From assembly GCA_029263055.1 (NCBI GenBank), contig JAJCYG010000045.1:38892-102891 (forward strand): a DNA stretch of 64,000 nt. The letters are read 5' to 3'. Of this stretch, positions 18,251-28,342 are shown one piece after another. The notes beneath the pieces are model-generated. The model did not search any database. It had not been told where the DNA came from and saw only the letters and a list, made by a program, of their open reading frames with translations. Source of the stretch: Actinomycetes bacterium (lineage in GTDB: Bacteria > Auribacterota > JAJCYG01). A program made the position numbers and the translations under genes. Every line of letters begins with the position of its first letter. Positions within the stretch are counted from its first letter, which is position 1.

Positions 18251-19504
18251 TTACGCGATTTTCTTGCGCGTGGTTTTAGTTTTAATTTCAGGCGGGCTTG
18301 TTTTATCAACAGATTCTTTTGTCACCACAACCTCTTCCACATCGTTTCGGGATGGGATTTCATACATAATATCAAGCATGATTTCTTCCATGAGACCTCG
18401 TAAAGCACGCGCCCCAGTTTTTTTCTCGATCGCTTTTTTAGCTAAAGCTTTTAAAGCATCTTTTTTAAAGATTAGGTCAACCCCTTCCATTTCAAAAAGT
18501 TTTTGATACTGCTTCACTAAAGCATTTTTAGGTTCACTCAAAATATGAATCAATTCTTGTTCTTCTAGATCAGCCAAAACAGACATCACAGGTAAACGCC
18601 CAATAAATTCTGGAATCATTCCAAACCGAAGTAAATCTTCAGGTTGAGCTTGTCTAAGTAATTCACCTATTCGTTTTTTCTGAATAGCTGTACTAGCCTC
18701 AGAACCAAAACCCATTGTCTTTTTCCCAATTCGCTGAGACACAATTTTATCTAGGTTAGAAAAAGCACCCCCACAAATAAAGAGAATATTCTGTGTGTTG
18801 ACTTGAATAAATTCTTGATGCGGATGTTTGCGTCCCCCTTTAGGCGGCACATTTGCATGAGTTCCTTCTAAAATTTTCAACAATGATTGCTGCACCCCTT
18901 CACCCGACACATCACGAGTAATGGAGACATTCTCTGTTGTGCGACCAATTTTATCAATCTCATCAATATAGATGATGCCGATTTCAGCACGCTTAATATC
19001 ATAATCAGCCGCCTGAACTAATTTCAGGATCACGTTCTCAACATCTTCACCCACATAACCAGCTTCGGTCAATGTTGTGGCGTCAGCAATACAAAAAGGA
19101 ACATCCAGAACGCGCGCTAATGTTCGAGCTAAAAGAGTTTTTCCACTTCCAGTTGGACCCAACAATAAGATATTACTCTTTTCAAGTTCAATCCCATCCA
19201 AAGCAATAGGATTTTTAATCCGTTTGTAGTGGTTGTGCACGGCAACTGAAAGAGTCTTTTTAGCTTGGTCTTGGCCAATCACATATTGATCAAGTTGTTC
19301 TTTAATTTCAGCTGGCTTTAAAACCTTAAGTGGTTTTGGCGCTACCTTCTCTTTTGTAGGAGGAGCCAATTCTCGGTCCAAGATATCTTTACACAGTGAG
19401 ATACACTCATCACAAATAAAGACACCAGGTCCTGCAATCAATTTCTTGACCTCGTTTTGGCGCTTCTTACAAAAAGAACAATTAGCCATCGACATTTTAT
19501 TCAT
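18251..19504 (-). CDS. clpX: ATP-dependent Clp protease ATP-binding subunit ClpX
   Basis: AAA+ unfoldase that feeds substrates to ClpP. The N-terminal four-Cys zinc finger is seen in [12 protein letters not shown] and ICDECISLC, Walker A in [11 protein letters not shown], Walker B in [11 protein letters not shown], and the pore loop [10 protein letters not shown] follows Walker A. Length 417 aa. It starts two bases after clpP, third gene of tig-clpP-clpX. The C-terminal tail rich in Lys and Thr is slightly longer than usual. Confidence 0.97.
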   Translation of the reverse strand: MNKMSMANCSFCKKRQNEVKKLIAGPGVFICDECISLCKDILDRELAPPTKEKVAPKPLKVLKPAEIKEQLDQYVIGQDQAKKTLSVAVHNHYKRIKNPIALDGIELEKSNILLLGPTGSGKTLLARTLARVLDVPFCIADATTLTEAGYVGEDVENVILKLVQAADYDIKRAEIGIIYIDEIDKIGRTTENVSITRDVSGEGVQQSLLKILEGTHANVPPKGGRKHPHQEFIQVNTQNILFICGGAFSNLDKIVSQRIGKKTMGFGSEASTAIQKKRIGELLRQAQPEDLLRFGMIPEFIGRLPVMSVLADLEEQELIHILSEPKNALVKQYQKLFEMEGVDLIFKKDALKALAKKAIEKKTGARALRGLMEEIMLDIMYEIPSRNDVEEVVVTKESVDKTSPPEIKTKTTRKKIA

Positions 19505-19506
19505 AT

Positions 19507-20130
19507 TTATTTTTTCTCAGCCTTTTTATCAGGATCTTTCGTATCAGCATCTTTCATATCAGCAACAACCTTATCCACTAATCCATAATTTTTAGCTTCA
19601 TCAGCAGACATAAAAAAATCACGATCTGTATCTTTTTTAACCTTGTCTAAAGGCTGTCCTGTTCGATCAGATAAAATTTGATTCAACTCTTGTTTCATTC
19701 TTAAGATTTCTTTAGTTTGGATTTCAATGTCAGTTGCCTGTCCTTGAGCTCCACCCAAAGGTTGGTGAATCATAATTCTTGAATGAGGTAAGGCAAATCG
19801 TTTTCCTTTGGCGCCTGCAGCCAACAGCACGGCTCCCATACTTGCGGCTTGACCAATACAATACGTATTCACATCACACTTTAAAAATTGCATGGTGTCA
19901 AAAATAGCCATACCTGCTGTGACCACACCCCCTGGGCTGTTCACATAAAGATTAATATCTTTTTCAGGATCTTCCATTTGCAAAAAAAGCATTTGAGCTA
20001 CGATGACATTAGCAACATGGTCATCAATCGCTGTGCCTAAAAAAATGATGCGGTCTTTTAATAGACGTGAATAAATGTCATAAGATCTTTCGCCACGACC
20101 TGTTGTTTCTACAACCATTGGAATCAACAT
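19507..20130 (-). CDS. clpP: ATP-dependent Clp protease proteolytic subunit ClpP
   Basis: Serine protease ring of the ClpXP machine. The catalytic Ser lies in [14 protein letters not shown], the His in [13 protein letters not shown], and the Asp in [13 protein letters not shown]. Length 207 aa, with a charged C-terminal tail of about ten residues ([14 protein letters not shown]). It lies between tig and clpX, the common bacterial order. Confidence 0.97.
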   Translation of the reverse strand: MLIPMVVETTGRGERSYDIYSRLLKDRIIFLGTAIDDHVANVIVAQMLFLQMEDPEKDINLYVNSPGGVVTAGMAIFDTMQFLKCDVNTYCIGQAASMGAVLLAAGAKGKRFALPHSRIMIHQPLGGAQGQATDIEIQTKEILRMKQELNQILSDRTGQPLDKVKKDTDRDFFMSADEAKNYGLVDKVVADMKDADTKDPDKKAEKK

Positions 20131-20164
20131 ATTTTCCCCTTATATTTCTTATAGATGCGCCTGT

Positions 20165-21439
20165 TTACGACTCCTCTTTAATTTTACCCTGAGATATCAA
20201 AATGTGCAAAACCTTCTCTTCTAGCAGCTGAGAGCGGAGCTTTTCCACATTTTCAGACTGTTTAAAGAAATTCTCCAGATATGCTGGATTTTGCCCTGCT
20301 TGAACCATACTCTTAAAGTGATTTTCAATGTCTTCCTTCTCTACTTTAAGCTCTTCTTTTCTTGCAATGGCATCCACTAAATAAGCCAAACGAACTTCAG
20401 ATTTGGCCCGTTCATCTGCTTTTTTGGCTAATTCGCCACGCTTAGACTCAATCTCTTTTTCAGGAACTTTCTGCATACGCATCTGCTGCACAGCCCGTTC
20501 TAAGATTTCTTGGGTCATATTTTCAATTAAAGACTCTGGTAATTCAAACGTGTACTCCTTCACTAAAGCTTCAACCACTTGGTTCTTTAACTCATTTTCA
20601 GATTCACGTTCTTTATAATCAACCAGTTGTTTTTTTACATCTTCTTTAAGCTGATCAAGCGTTTCAAAATTACCCAAATCTTTAGCAAACTCATCACTTA
20701 ATTCAGGAAGTAACTTTTCTTTAATCTCTTTAATATCAACATAAAAAGTAACTTTCTTTTCGCGCAACTCTTCCTTATAAAAATCTTTAGGAAGCGTCAC
20801 TTCTATCTCTTTAGATTCTCCTACTTTAGCCTCAAGCAAATGATCGCAAAAGTTTGGAATAAAGTATTCTTTATCAATAGGAATCCATCTACCCTCGACA
20901 GATTCAGCCTCTTTACCGTCGTGGATCAACTTCCAATCAGCAATCGCAAAGTCAGTCCATTTCAAACCACGATCAGTCACAGCATTGAATTTTGCATTCT
21001 GCTGTTGAAGCGTTTCAAGAGCTTGACCAACTTCTTTATCATCAAATTTTATTTTTTTCTTCTTTAAAGAAATCCCCGAATAATTTTTTAATTTGATTTC
21101 AGGCTGCACATCTAAGGTTGCTTTAAACTTTAATATCTCGTTTTCTTTATACTCTGTCACTTCAAGCTGTGGATGACCCACTGGCTTAAGCTCTTTCTCT
21201 TGAACAACTTTAGTATAAGCTTGAGGAATTAACTTTTTAAACAACTCACTTTTTGCTTCTTCAGCATATCGTTTTTCAATAATAGCTTGAGGTGCTTTTC
21301 CCGAACGAAACCCTGGGATACGGGCACTTTTAGAAATTTGACCATAGATCGAAGCAATCTCTTTCTTCAAATCAGATTCAGGAATTTCAACTTGGAGCGA
21401 CAAACGTGTGTCACTCACCTTTTCCATTTCAACTTTCAC
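20165..21439 (-). CDS. tig: Trigger factor
   Basis: Ribosome-bound chaperone and prolyl isomerase. The N-terminal ribosome-binding tail contains IPGFRSGKAPQAIIEKRY, matching the family GFRxGKxP signature. An FKBP-like domain covers about 150-240 and a helical C-terminal domain follows. Length 424 aa. The start is GTG at 21439, preceded by AAAGGGG. It gives the usual MKVE N-terminus, which an internal ATG would lose. First gene of tig-clpP-clpX. Confidence 0.95.
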   Translation of the reverse strand: MKVEMEKVSDTRLSLQVEIPESDLKKEIASIYGQISKSARIPGFRSGKAPQAIIEKRYAEEAKSELFKKLIPQAYTKVVQEKELKPVGHPQLEVTEYKENEILKFKATLDVQPEIKLKNYSGISLKKKKIKFDDKEVGQALETLQQQNAKFNAVTDRGLKWTDFAIADWKLIHDGKEAESVEGRWIPIDKEYFIPNFCDHLLEAKVGESKEIEVTLPKDFYKEELREKKVTFYVDIKEIKEKLLPELSDEFAKDLGNFETLDQLKEDVKKQLVDYKERESENELKNQVVEALVKEYTFELPESLIENMTQEILERAVQQMRMQKVPEKEIESKRGELAKKADERAKSEVRLAYLVDAIARKEELKVEKEDIENHFKSMVQAGQNPAYLENFFKQSENVEKLRSQLLEEKVLHILISQGKIKEES

Positions 21440-21510
21440 TTACGACCCCTTTCTCGAACTTATTGGACGTCAATAACTTCTACATATTCCATTTAGAAAA
21501 TAAGCCCACT

Positions 21511-21539
21511 ATTTTAGGTTTTCAGGTCGGTTTCGTCAA
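21511..21539 (-). promoter_or_regulatory. Sigma-70-type promoter of tig-clpP-clpX
   Basis: TTGACG (21534-21539), a 17-base spacer and TAAAAT (21511-21516) lie about 70 bases before the GTG start of tig. Confidence 0.6.
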
Positions 21540-21604
21540 TAGAAAGGGGGGCGAGTTATTACTTATTCCTATAAGACCTTTTTAAGCAGCCATTTACAAC
21601 GTAT

Positions 21605-23062
21605 CTAATTATCAATAAAGATTGGATTTGATGCAAGCAAGAGCGGGTATCTACCTTTAATGAAGAGACGGTAGTAAGCACGCCCCACCACTTCGTCCTC
21701 AACTTCAATCTGTAATGGAAGGGTTCCTTCAACCTCTTTCCACAATTTTCCGTTCTTGAGAATTTGGACTGTGACGGCTTCCGTTCCTTTTAATTCATTT
21801 TCAAGACCAACCTTAAGAGTCACTTTTTTGTCCACTACTCTTAAAGTCTCTCCGCTTTTGACTGATTCGCCTTTATCTGAGATCAACTCAAACCGGCTCA
21901 ATCTAATTCGCCCTTTGTCTGTACTGCGCCGGGCATACATCGACCCTTTTTTCATAGCTGTTAAAATGTCTCTCTTTTTTAGGTCTTTGAGCCAAAAAAC
22001 TGTTTCCACTTCATTTAGTTTTTTTGGAATGGCACTTTTAATCTGATGAAAATCAATTTCTCCAATGGCCCAAACAGGATATTTTCGTTTTCCTAATAAA
22101 TACTCCATTAACACTTTATCCCAAACCCCTTCAATGCCTCCAACCTCACGATACCCTTCATAAAAAATAGAAAAGCCATGATAGTCTTTGGTTTGAAGAA
22201 GCATTTTAGGATAAGGATCTGTACGAACAGAAACCTTATCTGAAATATGTGTTTTAAGCCCTGCTTCAGGATGAGCCCAAAAAATCAATCCCCCTTTTTG
22301 ACGAGCAGCATCAATAAACTTTTGATACGGATCCACTCCAGCATTTGGTTTCATCGGTGAAAAGCAGTGATCTTTAAAAGGAAAATTCATTGCCATTGGA
22401 ATAAACGAAAGAAGTATAATGACTCCACCAGCTTGTTTTAAATATTGTTTACGCGTATTAAGTGAAAAAAGCCAGGCACCAAAGAAAAATGTAAATAAAG
22501 GCCACAACCAAAAAATGTTTCCCCATTTCCATATTCTGCTTTTTGGATTGGAAGCAATCGGTAGAGATTCCATTTTTTTAACATCTTCTAATCCAAAAAC
22601 TAAAAGGTGTTTATGCCAACCTCGTAAAGTTAAATCCCCTTCAAACGGGTTGCCTTCCCAATAATAGTACGGCGCAGCTTCAACCCCTGGAAAAAGAACC
22701 ATGTTAGGATTTTTTTTCTGAAGGCTCCTTACTTTTTTAAAATACTTTTTAACACCCATTCTAAAAACAGAAGGTTCTTCAACGCTTTTACGAATTAAAG
22801 GGCCAAATTCAGGCAACAAAGTATATTCCCAACGTCTCAGAGCACTTTCAGCAAACATAACAATAGAAATGTTTAAGTCTTGCGCAATATCAATAACCTG
22901 CTCAGAAGTAACTGAACCTGAACTCCAATTAGTTTGGATATGAATAGCGGCAGGATACTGCTCAACAGAATCAGCATTTGCTTTTAAAGGGAGTAAACAA
23001 CAGATCAGAAAAAAGAAGACCCTAATCATTTGAATCAATATTTTTTTGGTAACACGCTTCAT
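21605..23062 (-). CDS. Exported PHP-superfamily-like protein
   Basis: A signal peptide (MKRVTKKILIQMIRVFFFLI and onward, ending near KANADS) is followed by AIHIQTNWSSGSVTSEQVID. This resembles the start of PHP metal-dependent phosphoesterases (DLHxHTxxSDG), but the HxH is partly lost (HIQ). Later FWAHPEAG and AIGEIDFHQI resemble other PHP metal-site segments. Two hydrophobic segments in the middle (GNIFWLWPLFTFFFGAWLFS and VIILLSFIPMAMNF) are unusual for the family. ATG at 23062 has a GGAGAAAA ribosome binding site. It is the last gene of the polysaccharide locus and overlaps the end of the preceding glycosyltransferase gene by 41 bases. Substrate unknown; a role in envelope glycan or lipid processing is only suggested by context. 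Confidence 0.55.
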   Translation of the reverse strand: MKRVTKKILIQMIRVFFFLICCLLPLKANADSVEQYPAAIHIQTNWSSGSVTSEQVIDIAQDLNISIVMFAESALRRWEYTLLPEFGPLIRKSVEEPSVFRMGVKKYFKKVRSLQKKNPNMVLFPGVEAAPYYYWEGNPFEGDLTLRGWHKHLLVFGLEDVKKMESLPIASNPKSRIWKWGNIFWLWPLFTFFFGAWLFSLNTRKQYLKQAGGVIILLSFIPMAMNFPFKDHCFSPMKPNAGVDPYQKFIDAARQKGGLIFWAHPEAGLKTHISDKVSVRTDPYPKMLLQTKDYHGFSIFYEGYREVGGIEGVWDKVLMEYLLGKRKYPVWAIGEIDFHQIKSAIPKKLNEVETVFWLKDLKKRDILTAMKKGSMYARRSTDKGRIRLSRFELISDKGESVKSGETLRVVDKKVTLKVGLENELKGTEAVTVQILKNGKLWKEVEGTLPLQIEVEDEVVGRAYYRLFIKGRYPLLLASNPIFIDN

Positions 23063-24194
23063 AGATTTTCTCCAAAGAATCAATCATCACAGGTAGATTA
23101 AATCGTTTTTTTGCCTCTTTAGCTGCAGCCGCACCTAACTCAGAGAGCTTTTTGTGATCATTTAATAATTCTAATAGTGCGCGCGATAAGGCTGCAGGAC
23201 TTTCAGGAGCAACCAATAACCCGGTTCTTCCATTCTCAATCACATCAGGAAGTCCACCCACTCGAGTGGCAATCGCTGCTTTTTTTAAAAACATCCCTTC
23301 CACAAGGGTTCGACTCTGCCCTTCATTGCGAGAAGGCACAACCAACACGTCTATTGCTTGTAAAGGAGCACTGATTTCTTGAAAAGGAGCAAAGAAAACA
23401 TTTTCTTCAACATTTAACTCCTTTACACGTAACTCTAATTCTGGCCGCATAGGCCCATCCCCAACAAAGTAAAACTTAGCTCCAGGAAATGAAACAAGCA
23501 CCTTTGCAATGGCTTCAACCAAAAGATCAAATCCCTTAACAGGAACAAAACGACCCATCGCCCCAATCAAGACCTCTTGATTTTTAACCCCCAGTTGCTT
23601 GCGTATTTCTTTTCGGTATTGATTAGAAAAATCTAAGCTATCAACATCTATTCCACTCACAACAGGAACGTACTGTTCTTTTTTGCCTATCCCTCGTTTC
23701 AAAGATTCATTCATTCCCTTTTTAGATAATGGAATCAATACATCAGTCCAACAAGCAGCTATTTTTTCTAGAAAAATATAGAATTTTGTTTTAGCTTTTC
23801 CAAAATAAGCATAAAAAACATGGCCATGAGGCGTGTGCACAATCACAGGAACACGCGCAATCACTCCTGCCAATCGGCCTAAAAAACCAGCTTTAGACGT
23901 ATGAGTATGTAGAATATCAGGTCTTTCCTGACGGAGTCTTTGAATAAACTGAATCAAACAAAGAAAATCTTTTAAGGGATTAATCGATCGTACCAAAAGA
24001 GAGAACCATTTTAATTCAATCTTGGCTTTTAACAGATCACTCTCAGTATGACGAGGAATATCAAAATCCTTACCTGACCAAATTTGAACAACATGTCCCT
24101 TTTTTACAAATTCGCGGGCTGAAAGAAAGGTATTTTCTGCTGACCCCCCTTTATCCAAACGTGTAATAAGATGTACTATTTTGAGTCGTTCCAT
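23022..24194 (-). CDS. Glycosyltransferase family 4
   Basis: The 390-aa GT-B fold enzyme is of the GT4 type. The N-terminal domain starts KIVHLITRLDKGGSAENTFL. Donor-domain signatures are IGAMGRFVPVKGFDLLVEA and the E-x7-E-like motif SRNEGQSRTLVEGMFLKKAA followed by IATRVGGLPDVIENG. The donor sugar cannot be read from sequence. It begins three bases after the next GT4 gene, within the long polysaccharide operon, and presumably adds one sugar of the repeat unit on the cytoplasmic face. Confidence 0.88.
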   Translation of the reverse strand: MERLKIVHLITRLDKGGSAENTFLSAREFVKKGHVVQIWSGKDFDIPRHTESDLLKAKIELKWFSLLVRSINPLKDFLCLIQFIQRLRQERPDILHTHTSKAGFLGRLAGVIARVPVIVHTPHGHVFYAYFGKAKTKFYIFLEKIAACWTDVLIPLSKKGMNESLKRGIGKKEQYVPVVSGIDVDSLDFSNQYRKEIRKQLGVKNQEVLIGAMGRFVPVKGFDLLVEAIAKVLVSFPGAKFYFVGDGPMRPELELRVKELNVEENVFFAPFQEISAPLQAIDVLVVPSRNEGQSRTLVEGMFLKKAAIATRVGGLPDVIENGRTGLLVAPESPAALSRALLELLNDHKKLSELGAAAAKEAKKRFNLPVMIDSLEKIYEACYQKNIDSND

Positions 24195-24197
24195 AAA

Positions 24198-25397
24198 TTA
24201 AAATTGTACTTTATTTAATTTTGTTAAAATATCGCTAAGCTGATCCAAGTGCTTCTCTAAGGAAAACTTTTCTTCAACATATTGACGGCACACTTCAGGA
24301 GTAAATAGATTTGCTTCTTTATTATTAAAAAACTGAATAATACGTTCTGCTATAACTTTTGTCCGTCTTGAAGAGAAGATTAGATCAGAGTTTAGAGCAG
24401 AGAGGACTTCTGGGGTTGCTCCAACCTTTGTTCCAAGAACAGGTGTTCCACAAGCTAACGCCTCAATCGTAACAAGACCAAATCCTTCTAGTTCAATTGT
24501 GGGTAAAACAAAAAGATCTGCAGCCTGATAATAAGAAGGGAGCTCATCCTCTTTGATATAACCGACTAACAACACATTTTTTTCAAGAGCATACTCTTTT
24601 ATCAATTCCTTTAAACCTTCTTTTAAACTCCCTTCTCCACCTAAAACTAACAAGACCTCAGGAAGGGCTTCTGCCACCTGAGCCCATGCTCTTATTAAAC
24701 GCTCTAACCCCATTCGAGGTTCTAAATTTCGAACAGTAAAGACAATCGGTCTATTTAAAGAAAGGCCTATTTTTTTTCTGGGAATCGTCAACTCTGTTTT
24801 ACATTTAAAGTGCTCAAGGTCCACGCCCAAAGGAATCACAAGGCGAGATCGACTTTCTAAAGAGGGATGCACTCGAATCGCTTCTTTCTCCATATACTCA
24901 GAATCAAAAACAATCAGATCACACCCACTCATTGCTATTCTTTCGACACAATTCAAAAATTTTCCTCGAAACCAATCAATAACCCCTCCTGAAGAATGGC
25001 GAATCAAATATTCGGATGAAAAAGGAGAATGAAAAGAGTAAATCTTTTTACTTTTAACTTTATTAAAAAAACTTTTTGTTGCTAAAGCAGTCAACGGTTG
25101 ATTAAAGAGGATCAAGTCAAAATCCCCTTCTTTTTCTATCATTTTTTTAAACGCTTTTCTTCCGTTTAAAATACTTCTAAAAAAGTTTTCTTTGAAAGTA
25201 GTACTATTCACGCTAAAAGAAAAAGTTTGAACCCCTTCAATGACAGCTTCACACTCTTGAGTACTTGATTTATCACGACAAAAGGCATACGCAGGCACAC
25301 CCTGCTTCGCATAAATAGAAGCTTGATGGTATACCACACGCGCCGATCCTCCATGAACAGGAAAAAAAGGGCTATCTAGAGTCCAAAGTATTTTCAT
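24198..25397 (-). CDS. Glycosyltransferase family 4
   Basis: A 399-aa GT-B enzyme beginning KILWTLDSPFFPVHGGSARV, with the N-terminal glycine-rich acceptor-domain loop typical of GT4. In the donor domain the sequence FTVRNLEPRMGLERLIRAWA and the ELEGFGLVTIEALACGTPVL motif carry the two conserved Glu. Its start overlaps the end of the larger double glycosyltransferase by 26 bases, so expression is coupled. Confidence 0.88.
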   Translation of the reverse strand: MKILWTLDSPFFPVHGGSARVVYHQASIYAKQGVPAYAFCRDKSSTQECEAVIEGVQTFSFSVNSTTFKENFFRSILNGRKAFKKMIEKEGDFDLILFNQPLTALATKSFFNKVKSKKIYSFHSPFSSEYLIRHSSGGVIDWFRGKFLNCVERIAMSGCDLIVFDSEYMEKEAIRVHPSLESRSRLVIPLGVDLEHFKCKTELTIPRKKIGLSLNRPIVFTVRNLEPRMGLERLIRAWAQVAEALPEVLLVLGGEGSLKEGLKELIKEYALEKNVLLVGYIKEDELPSYYQAADLFVLPTIELEGFGLVTIEALACGTPVLGTKVGATPEVLSALNSDLIFSSRRTKVIAERIIQFFNNKEANLFTPEVCRQYVEEKFSLEKHLDQLSDILTKLNKVQF

Positions 25398-27588
25398 TAT
25401 GTATCCATGTTAAAAACGCTTCAAAAGACTGCGCCATATGTTTTTCCGAGAAAAAAGCAGCCCGCTTCTTTCCTTTTTCAATTAATTCTTTTCGTCTATC
25501 CAAATCATCAGAAAGATCATTAATAGCTTTTGAAATTTCACTCGGTTTACGCGCGTCAATTAAACATGCTGCGTCACCTAAAACTTCTTCAATTACAGGG
25601 ATACGCGAAGCTATAACCGGCACACCACATCCCATAGCTTCTAAAGGAGGCAATCCAAACCCTTCAGATAAAGAAGGAAAAACAAAACATTCTGCCCCTC
25701 TGTACAACTCTAACAAACTCTCATCAGAAATTTTCTTTAAAAAGTGGATTTTATCAATTACTTTTTCTCTCGAAGCCAACTCCACTAAATCGATATTATT
25801 CTTTTTACTCACACCACACAAAACCAATTTCAAATGATCCACATCCTTCATAGAGGCAATTAAGTTCTTGAGATTTTTGTGAGGATTCGCATTACCCACA
25901 TAAAGTAAATAACGTGCATCAACGCCTAATATCTCTTTTAAATACACTTTATTAGAAGGGCCTGGACTAAATTGATTCGAAACACCTAAAGGAATAACAC
26001 GTATTTTATTTTCTGCTCTTGGCTCAAACCCAATAAGTTCTTTTTTCACCGATTCAGAGATCGTCGCAATCCCCTTTGCTCGACGTACATTCCACCTCAA
26101 TAGCAGTCTAAAATAAAGACTCTTAACAGGAATCAAATCATTCACAATCAAAACAACGGGACAGGGTGAAAAAAGAGGGGCTTTAAAATAAGGTGATACA
26201 AAAAGCTGACATCGCTCTCGTCTTAAATTCTTAGGAAGCGTCACTTGATCCCACAACAAGGTAATCGATTCATTTATTTTTCGTTTAGCTGAAGAAGGAA
26301 TAAAACTGTGCCACTTTGTTTTTTGATTGCCAAAGAGTCGAATATCCCATTGTTGGCCTGGCAATAAAAGATAACGCATCATCCCTTCTAGATAACGAGC
26401 AATCCCTGTTGATGTATTCCGTTCAAATTCACGCCAATCTATTCCAAGACGAATCAAAGGGCTCTTACCCCCACCCAACAACGATTCATACAACTGCTCT
26501 ATTTCTTGTAAATGACTTTCCATTGAAAAGTTCTTTTGAACTTCTTTTTTTCCCCATCCAGCTAGTTTGATCGCAAGTTCTGGATTTTGAATGTACCGGG
26601 AGATCGCTTCTGCCAAACTCTCTGCAGAGCTTTTGTCGACTAAAAGGCCAGAAAAACCATCGTGAATCACTTCTGACACTCCCCCGACGCGACTCGCAAC
26701 AACGGGTTTGCCCATAGCCAAAGCCTCAACTAAAACCCGACCAAATCCTTCACTTCGTGTCGACAAAACAAAAATATCAATGGCAGAATAAACATTTAAA
26801 ATATCGTCTCGATTTCCTAAAAAATGAACTGCATGCTCAATTTTAATTTCTTGAGCATAATTTTTAAGACTTTCAGCCTTCTCTCCAGATCCAGCTAACA
26901 AAAATTGAGCATTTGGATAATGACTGAGCACAATCTTAGCAGCCCCTAAAAAAGTTTTATGATCCTTATACATATCCATTCGGCCTGTCATTCCAATCAC
27001 AGGCGTAGCTTTAGAAAGATTTAATTCTTTTCTTAAATCTTGCGTCACATATTTAGGGTTAATTTGACTAAAATCAAATCCGTTATAAATCACAGTTGCC
27101 TTGCCTAAAGCAGCAGGCACCTTGTAAAAACGTCGTTTAACTGATTTGCTGTTCACGATAATTTTAGTGGCACAACGAGCTAAAAAAGGATCCAACCACT
27201 TATCTCGCGACATCACTCTCACGTGCCACACCATAGGAATCCGAGCAAACTTTGAAGCAATTCCAGCATAAATAGCACATCGCGAGCCATTTGCATGGAC
27301 TAGATCAATCTTATTCTTACTCAGGAACCAATAAACCTTTAAAATGCCAAACACAATTTTAAAGAAATTCAAACTACGAATAGAAGTCATCTCTATTAGA
27401 TCTACTTGAACCTTATTTTTCTCAAGCTTCTCAACCAAAGCACCTTTTTTCGGACAAACCACAAATCGTTTAAATTTATTTGAATCAATATGAGAAAGCA
27501 GATCAAAAAAACTAATCTCTCCTCCACCAACAATATCCCCTGTATTAAACAAGAAAAGAATATTTTTTTGTTTAGTCTTTTTATTCAA
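25372..27588 (-). CDS. Fused double glycosyltransferase (GT4-GT4)
   Basis: About 738 aa encoding two complete GT4 units in one chain. The first unit covers about residues 1-370, with GMTGRMDMYKDHKTFLGAA and SEGFGRVLVEALAMGKPVVA. The second covers about 375-738, with YLLYVGNANPHKNLKNLIAS and SEGFGLPPLEAMGCGVPVIA. The junction has no stop or frameshift signature. The likely start is a TTG at 27588 preceded by GGGGCAAG. The in-frame upstream codons to 27627 overlap the previous gene's end and have no ribosome binding site. Two successive sugar transfers by one polypeptide are implied. Confidence 0.85.
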   Translation of the reverse strand: MNKKTKQKNILFLFNTGDIVGGGEISFFDLLSHIDSNKFKRFVVCPKKGALVEKLEKNKVQVDLIEMTSIRSLNFFKIVFGILKVYWFLSKNKIDLVHANGSRCAIYAGIASKFARIPMVWHVRVMSRDKWLDPFLARCATKIIVNSKSVKRRFYKVPAALGKATVIYNGFDFSQINPKYVTQDLRKELNLSKATPVIGMTGRMDMYKDHKTFLGAAKIVLSHYPNAQFLLAGSGEKAESLKNYAQEIKIEHAVHFLGNRDDILNVYSAIDIFVLSTRSEGFGRVLVEALAMGKPVVASRVGGVSEVIHDGFSGLLVDKSSAESLAEAISRYIQNPELAIKLAGWGKKEVQKNFSMESHLQEIEQLYESLLGGGKSPLIRLGIDWREFERNTSTGIARYLEGMMRYLLLPGQQWDIRLFGNQKTKWHSFIPSSAKRKINESITLLWDQVTLPKNLRRERCQLFVSPYFKAPLFSPCPVVLIVNDLIPVKSLYFRLLLRWNVRRAKGIATISESVKKELIGFEPRAENKIRVIPLGVSNQFSPGPSNKVYLKEILGVDARYLLYVGNANPHKNLKNLIASMKDVDHLKLVLCGVSKKNNIDLVELASREKVIDKIHFLKKISDESLLELYRGAECFVFPSLSEGFGLPPLEAMGCGVPVIASRIPVIEEVLGDAACLIDARKPSEISKAINDLSDDLDRRKELIEKGKKRAAFFSEKHMAQSFEAFLTWIHNENTLDSR

Positions 27589-28342
27589 ATTTCTTGCCCC
27601 ACATTTTAAATGCCATAACCAAGACAACCATTCCTGCAGAATAAGAAATAAAGAGTCCTTTTAATCCATCTCTCCATCCATTCATCAAAAAATACTTTCT
27701 TAAAATAACTTGTACAGGATTGAGAAAAAAGTACCACAAACTATTCCAAAGAGTAATTTCTCTTCCTCGGCTAATTTCTTCATCAGCACGGATTGTCGTG
27801 TAATAATGAAATTTTCGAATATAGTCATCAAAAGTACGGTAACTATAATGAACAATAGGGTATTCAAACGTAGAAACCTCTCCTTTAGCCTCAACAAGTT
27901 CATGCACTCCATCCAGCCAGTGAGCAGAACCTTTCTTAAAAAATCGAATAATCGAATTAGGCCACCACCCAGCTCCTCGTATCCACGTTCCTAAAAAATA
28001 ATTTTGGCGCGCAATGCTATAACCAATCACCTTACCTTCTTTAGTCAAGGTTGCTTGAATCTCTTGAGCCAAACCATCTGATATTCGCTCATCTGCATCT
28101 AAGCTTAAGATCCAATCCCCTGAGGCATGGTCATTACCTAAGTTCTTATTAAAGTTCAATCCTTTATCAATCGGATTGTGAAAGATTTTGGCTTTAAATT
28201 TTTTACATATCTCTAATGTTTTATCTTCGCTTCCTGAATCAACAATCACAATTTCATCTACCCAAGAAACACTCTTAAGGCAGTCTTCAATATTTACTTC
28301 TTCGTTTTTAGTAATAATTACAGCTGAAACTTTTTTCTTCAT
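27581..28342 (-). CDS. Glycosyltransferase family 2, WaaE/KdtX-like
   Basis: A 253-aa GT-A enzyme beginning SAVIITKNEEVNIEDCLKSV, with the VDSGSEDKT and DWILSLDADERIS (DxD) motifs of the small WaaE-type family, which often adds glucose to lipopolysaccharide core. The C-terminal 60 residues contain a hydrophobic segment likely to sit on the membrane. It overlaps both neighbours by one to eight bases. Confidence 0.88.
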   Translation of the reverse strand: MKKKVSAVIITKNEEVNIEDCLKSVSWVDEIVIVDSGSEDKTLEICKKFKAKIFHNPIDKGLNFNKNLGNDHASGDWILSLDADERISDGLAQEIQATLTKEGKVIGYSIARQNYFLGTWIRGAGWWPNSIIRFFKKGSAHWLDGVHELVEAKGEVSTFEYPIVHYSYRTFDDYIRKFHYYTTIRADEEISRGREITLWNSLWYFFLNPVQVILRKYFLMNGWRDGLKGLFISYSAGMVVLVMAFKMWGKKFE

